This document shows, piece by piece, positions 61,458 to 64,000 of a stretch of DNA of 64,000 nt. The translations under genes and the position numbers were made by a program. Position 1 is the stretch's first letter, and each line of letters opens with the position of its first letter. Location of the stretch: NCBI GenBank assembly GCA_025201845.1, contig MU603935.1, positions 132,481 to 196,480 of the forward strand, given 5' to 3'. The stretch is from Martensiomyces pterosporus (taxonomy: Eukaryota > Kickxellomycota > Kickxellomycetes > Kickxellales > Kickxellaceae). The notes under the pieces are model-generated. The model saw only the letters and a program-made list of their open reading frames with translations. It ran no database searches and had not been told where the DNA came from.

Positions 61458-61925
61458 CTAGGAGAGCCAATCACAGCGCAGACATGTTACATTCACTTTA
61501 GTGAGTATAGGAGACATGCATCGTGGTAGTAATGTGGCAGGTATGCGCTGTGTGCAAATGGTGCATGTATGCTGCTGCTGTGGGCGGTCGAGGAGTAAAA
61601 TTAACTGCAGCAGCACTATGGCGAGCCATTGCACATTAGCGGCAGTGCGAGCGAGAGCGAATGGAGTAGATGAGCAATTAGAACAATAGGGTAATGATGC
61701 GCAGCGCAGATTTTCTGGGGAGAGGGTTAGGTTTTGCCTGCATGCCCGCCCCCGCTCGAGCAAAATGAAATGTGCGCACAAATAAAGGATATCAGGTATA
61801 GAAAAGGGACAATTGGCGCAATGTCTGTGCATAGACAGATATAAGCACCCAGTGCGGCCATGAACACGCAAAGCAAGCGACCATTTCCGTTCTTTGGCTA
61901 GCAGGGTGCTGCTGCTGCTTCTTAC

Positions 61926-63513
61926 CTTCAACAAAAGTTGCAGAGGCAGGTGACTGCTCAGATGGCATGTATAGCGCGCCAATGCTTTCAGACGATACGC
62001 CGACGCCCGACTGCTGCTGCTGCTGCTGCTGCTGGCCAGTTGGTGTCAGCGACTGTGAATGGATGCCCGCCTGGCTGCTGCTCTTGCTGCCTCCGCCGCT
62101 GTTCATGCTATTGTCGGCTGGCCCAACAATGGACGCCAACGCCAAACCAGGGTCCGTCTGGATATTTAGGGACGGGGCCTGCAATTGCAGCTGGTGCTGC
62201 TGCTCCTGGGACGGTGTGGATGACTGCTGCAATGCCAGTGCTGCCTGCTGGTGCTGCTGGTGCTGCTCAAAGGCAACCAGACCTCCTACGTTTCCAGTGA
62301 AATTCGACTGTGCATCGACAATAAAGCTGTGCGGCTGTGCCTTGTTCCCCTGAGCCTGGGGGATATCCTCGGGGATAAGCAGCGCAGCGGCAGTGGCAGA
62401 AGTCGCAGGCAGCTCAGTGCTGCCAGCCTTGCCGGCCTTATCAGCACCCTGTCCCGAGGAGCCCTGAGGCCGCGCGCGCTGGGCAGTCTTTCTGCGATTG
62501 ACCGACTCCGTGACCGAGGCCAAGGTCTCCGTCAAGTCATTCGCCGCAATGGGTCCGCTCTTCTTCTCCTTCTGGTTAATTATGCGCTGGATCTTCCGCC
62601 AGCGGTTGCGGCAATGGAGACCCGGGCGACCCTGGAAGAATGTGGCGATCTTTTGCCATTGTGTCCCGAACTCTGCAAACTTCTCCAGCAGCAGCCTGTC
62701 TTCCTCCGGCCGCCATTTGCCGCGATCAATCTCGGGGTCCAGGGACTCCCTCCACCGCTTGGCGCACTGGTCGTCTGTCCGCCCCGGAATGCCCTCTGCG
62801 ACGCGCGACCACTGCGAGGGAAACTGCGCAACGCGCTCGCGCAGAAGCTCGTCCTCCTCTCCGGTCCACGGGCCCTTGTGCAGGGACGGGTCGAGGGAGT
62901 GAAACCAGCGCTTTCGGCAGCTCTTGTTCGTGCGGCCAGGCACGAGCATGGCGATCCGCGGCCACGACTCCGTGTTGGGGCCGTACACCTTGACGCCGAC
63001 CATGAGCAACCGGTCCTCGTCGCGCGTCCACGCGGCTCTGAGCTTTGGGAACGTCAGCTTGGGGTCGCCTTCGTTGTATGACGCCTCGACGTCCTTGAGA
63101 TACTGGGAGAGGTCCAGCTCGAGCATGGACTCGGCGTCCAGCAGCTTGAGGATCTCAATGGCCTGGTCCTTGGCCATCCTCACCTGCTCCAGCAGGGAGG
63201 CGCCGCTGGCCGAGATGTTGGCTGTGCTGCTGTTCACCAGGCTTGTGAGGGCAGGCGGCGGCTGGAACCTCCTTCCATGGGCGGCAGCGGCGGCGGCGGC
63301 AGAGGCGGATGATTTAGAGCCCGCACGTGGCCGCGTCGCCCTCAAATTAGATCCCGAGGCCGCGGAGTGCTCGGACACTATGCGCTGCTGCTGCTGCTGC
63401 TGCTGCTCTGTTTGGGCGTGCATCTTCCGGAAGGACTTGTTGGGATGGCCGAGTTCTCTGACCTCGTAGTGCTCGTCCTCGTCGGGGCCATCAATTCTGT
63501 TGTGCATGGACAT
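61926..63513 (-). CDS. R1R2R3 Myb DNA-binding exon (5' part of Myb-zinc-finger gene)
   Basis: From the ATG at 63513 (MSMHNRIDGPDEDEHYEV) to a strong donor (GAAG then GTAAGA) at 61926/61925: 529 codons plus one base. A polyQ run and a poly-Ala run precede a helical segment (about 105-150). Three Myb repeats follow (about 155-320) with the Trp spacing W...W...W in each: AWTRDEDRLL...W...KRWFHSL; GPWTGEEDELL...W...KRWRESL; GKWRPEEDRLL...W...NRWRKIQ. This is the DNA-binding core of Bas1/c-Myb-type factors. The open frame runs 152 codons upstream, but that stretch is hydrophobic leader sequence. If the donor is not used, the protein ends 44 residues later at 61792. Gln/Ser-rich sequence follows the Myb core. 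Confidence 0.85.
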
Positions 63514-64000
63514 CTTGGCGTTCTGTCCAGGGCAGCAGAGTCTACAAAATAGAAATACAGCCGGGTTTGCGTTTGGCAGAAGGGAGGAGTGTGTTTTCAG
63601 TGGGAAAAGTGTGAATTGGAGAAAGGATGAGAGCGTGAGATTATACAAAGAGCGGGCTGTCGCGTAGTGCAAAAGGCAGGGAAAAGGGGAATCATGTGGA
63701 GAAGAGGAAAGGCGAATGGGAGCTGAATTGAATTGGGTGGATGAATGGGTGGGCGGGTGATGTCCACCCTTGCCGTGCCTTTCTAAATTAACACAATAAG
63801 GACGCCTGCTGCTTCTGCTTCTGCTGATGCCTCTGGTGCCTCTGATGCCTGCTGCGGGGGAAGGTGCAATTGGCAGCACAGGCAGCAGCAGCAGAAGCAG
63901 GAAAAAGAGGGCTGAGGGACGAGGGGGCACAGCAAAGGACAGCCAGTGAATGGCAGAAACAGAGGACATAGCGCGCCACTACATGACAGCAGCAGCAGCA
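63514..64000. other. Upstream region of the Myb gene to the window edge
   Basis: 487 bp. On the minus strand it is CT-rich, as in the other leaders. A TATTTTGTAG acceptor-like string at about 63541-63550 lies about 30 bp before the ATG and may end a 5' UTR intron. Short CTGCTG/CAG runs lie at 63810-63900 and at the edge. No gene is supported. Confidence 0.35.

Overview
The window is nuclear DNA from a fungus. It encodes a DASH kinetochore subunit (Ask1), a Ste7/Byr1-type MAP kinase kinase, a Cms1 ribosome-biogenesis factor, an Ilv3 dihydroxy-acid dehydratase, a Bud2-like RasGAP, a GPI-anchored double-psi-barrel wall protein and a fungal SERBP1/Stm1 protein. Genes are dense and coding GC is moderately high. 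Introns are few and have clear GTAAG/GTGAG donors and CTAAC-like branch sites. Glutamine, alanine and serine homopolymers are abundant. A BRAT1-like HEAT protein and a Na,K-ATPase-family P-type ATPase, together with the architecture, suggest an early-diverging lineage, probably Kickxellomycotina (Coemansia-like). That placement is an inference, not a measurement.

Layout. 0.6-5.1 kb: MBOAT lysophospholipid acyltransferase (+), low-molecular-weight tyrosine phosphatase (-) and a DUF218 membrane protein (+). 5.7-9.9 kb: ILV3 (+), with a perfect Gcn4-type site upstream, and a Cys-rich single-pass surface protein (+, one intron). 10.1-19.2 kb: BAR-PH-ArfGAP-ankyrin protein (-), Cms1 (+), Stm1/HABP4 protein (-) and a very long Ask1 (-). 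19.9-22.9 kb: an unknown polytopic membrane protein (+) converging on a cytochrome P450 (-). 23.8-29.1 kb: a PH-C2-RasGAP protein (-) with a short first exon, and an unknown multi-exon helical protein (-). 30.9-33.8 kb: a two-PAS-domain protein (+). 34.0-35.6 kb: a five-exon ING/PHD histone reader (-). 36.0-41.9 kb: mitochondrial uL10 (+), an alpha/beta hydrolase (-), a Q-rich possible SWI/SNF Ssr4-like protein (+) and a BRAT1-like HEAT protein (+). 42.1-45.4 kb: MAPKK (-) and a DPBB GPI protein (-). 47.2-50.8 kb: a P-type ATPase (-) whose catalytic motifs are altered. 53.0-58.0 kb: a 1572-aa Ser-rich protein (+). 58.1-63.5 kb: an R1R2R3 Myb exon followed by a C2H2 zinc-finger exon (-), probably one gene.

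There is no obvious gene cluster. These look like housekeeping and signalling genes in ordinary chromosomal order, with many divergent promoters and tight convergent 3' ends. The items most worth attention are the pseudo-ATPase with its internal 93-bp duplication, the probable Myb-zinc-finger fusion, the BRAT1-like protein ending in Asn-Asn-Ile-Leu-Asp-Cys-Tyr, and the unrecognised spliced gene at 28-29 kb. Several long open frames begin at GTG or TTG. I moved those starts to the first sensible ATG or to a splice acceptor. No tRNA, rRNA, transposon or CRISPR was found.
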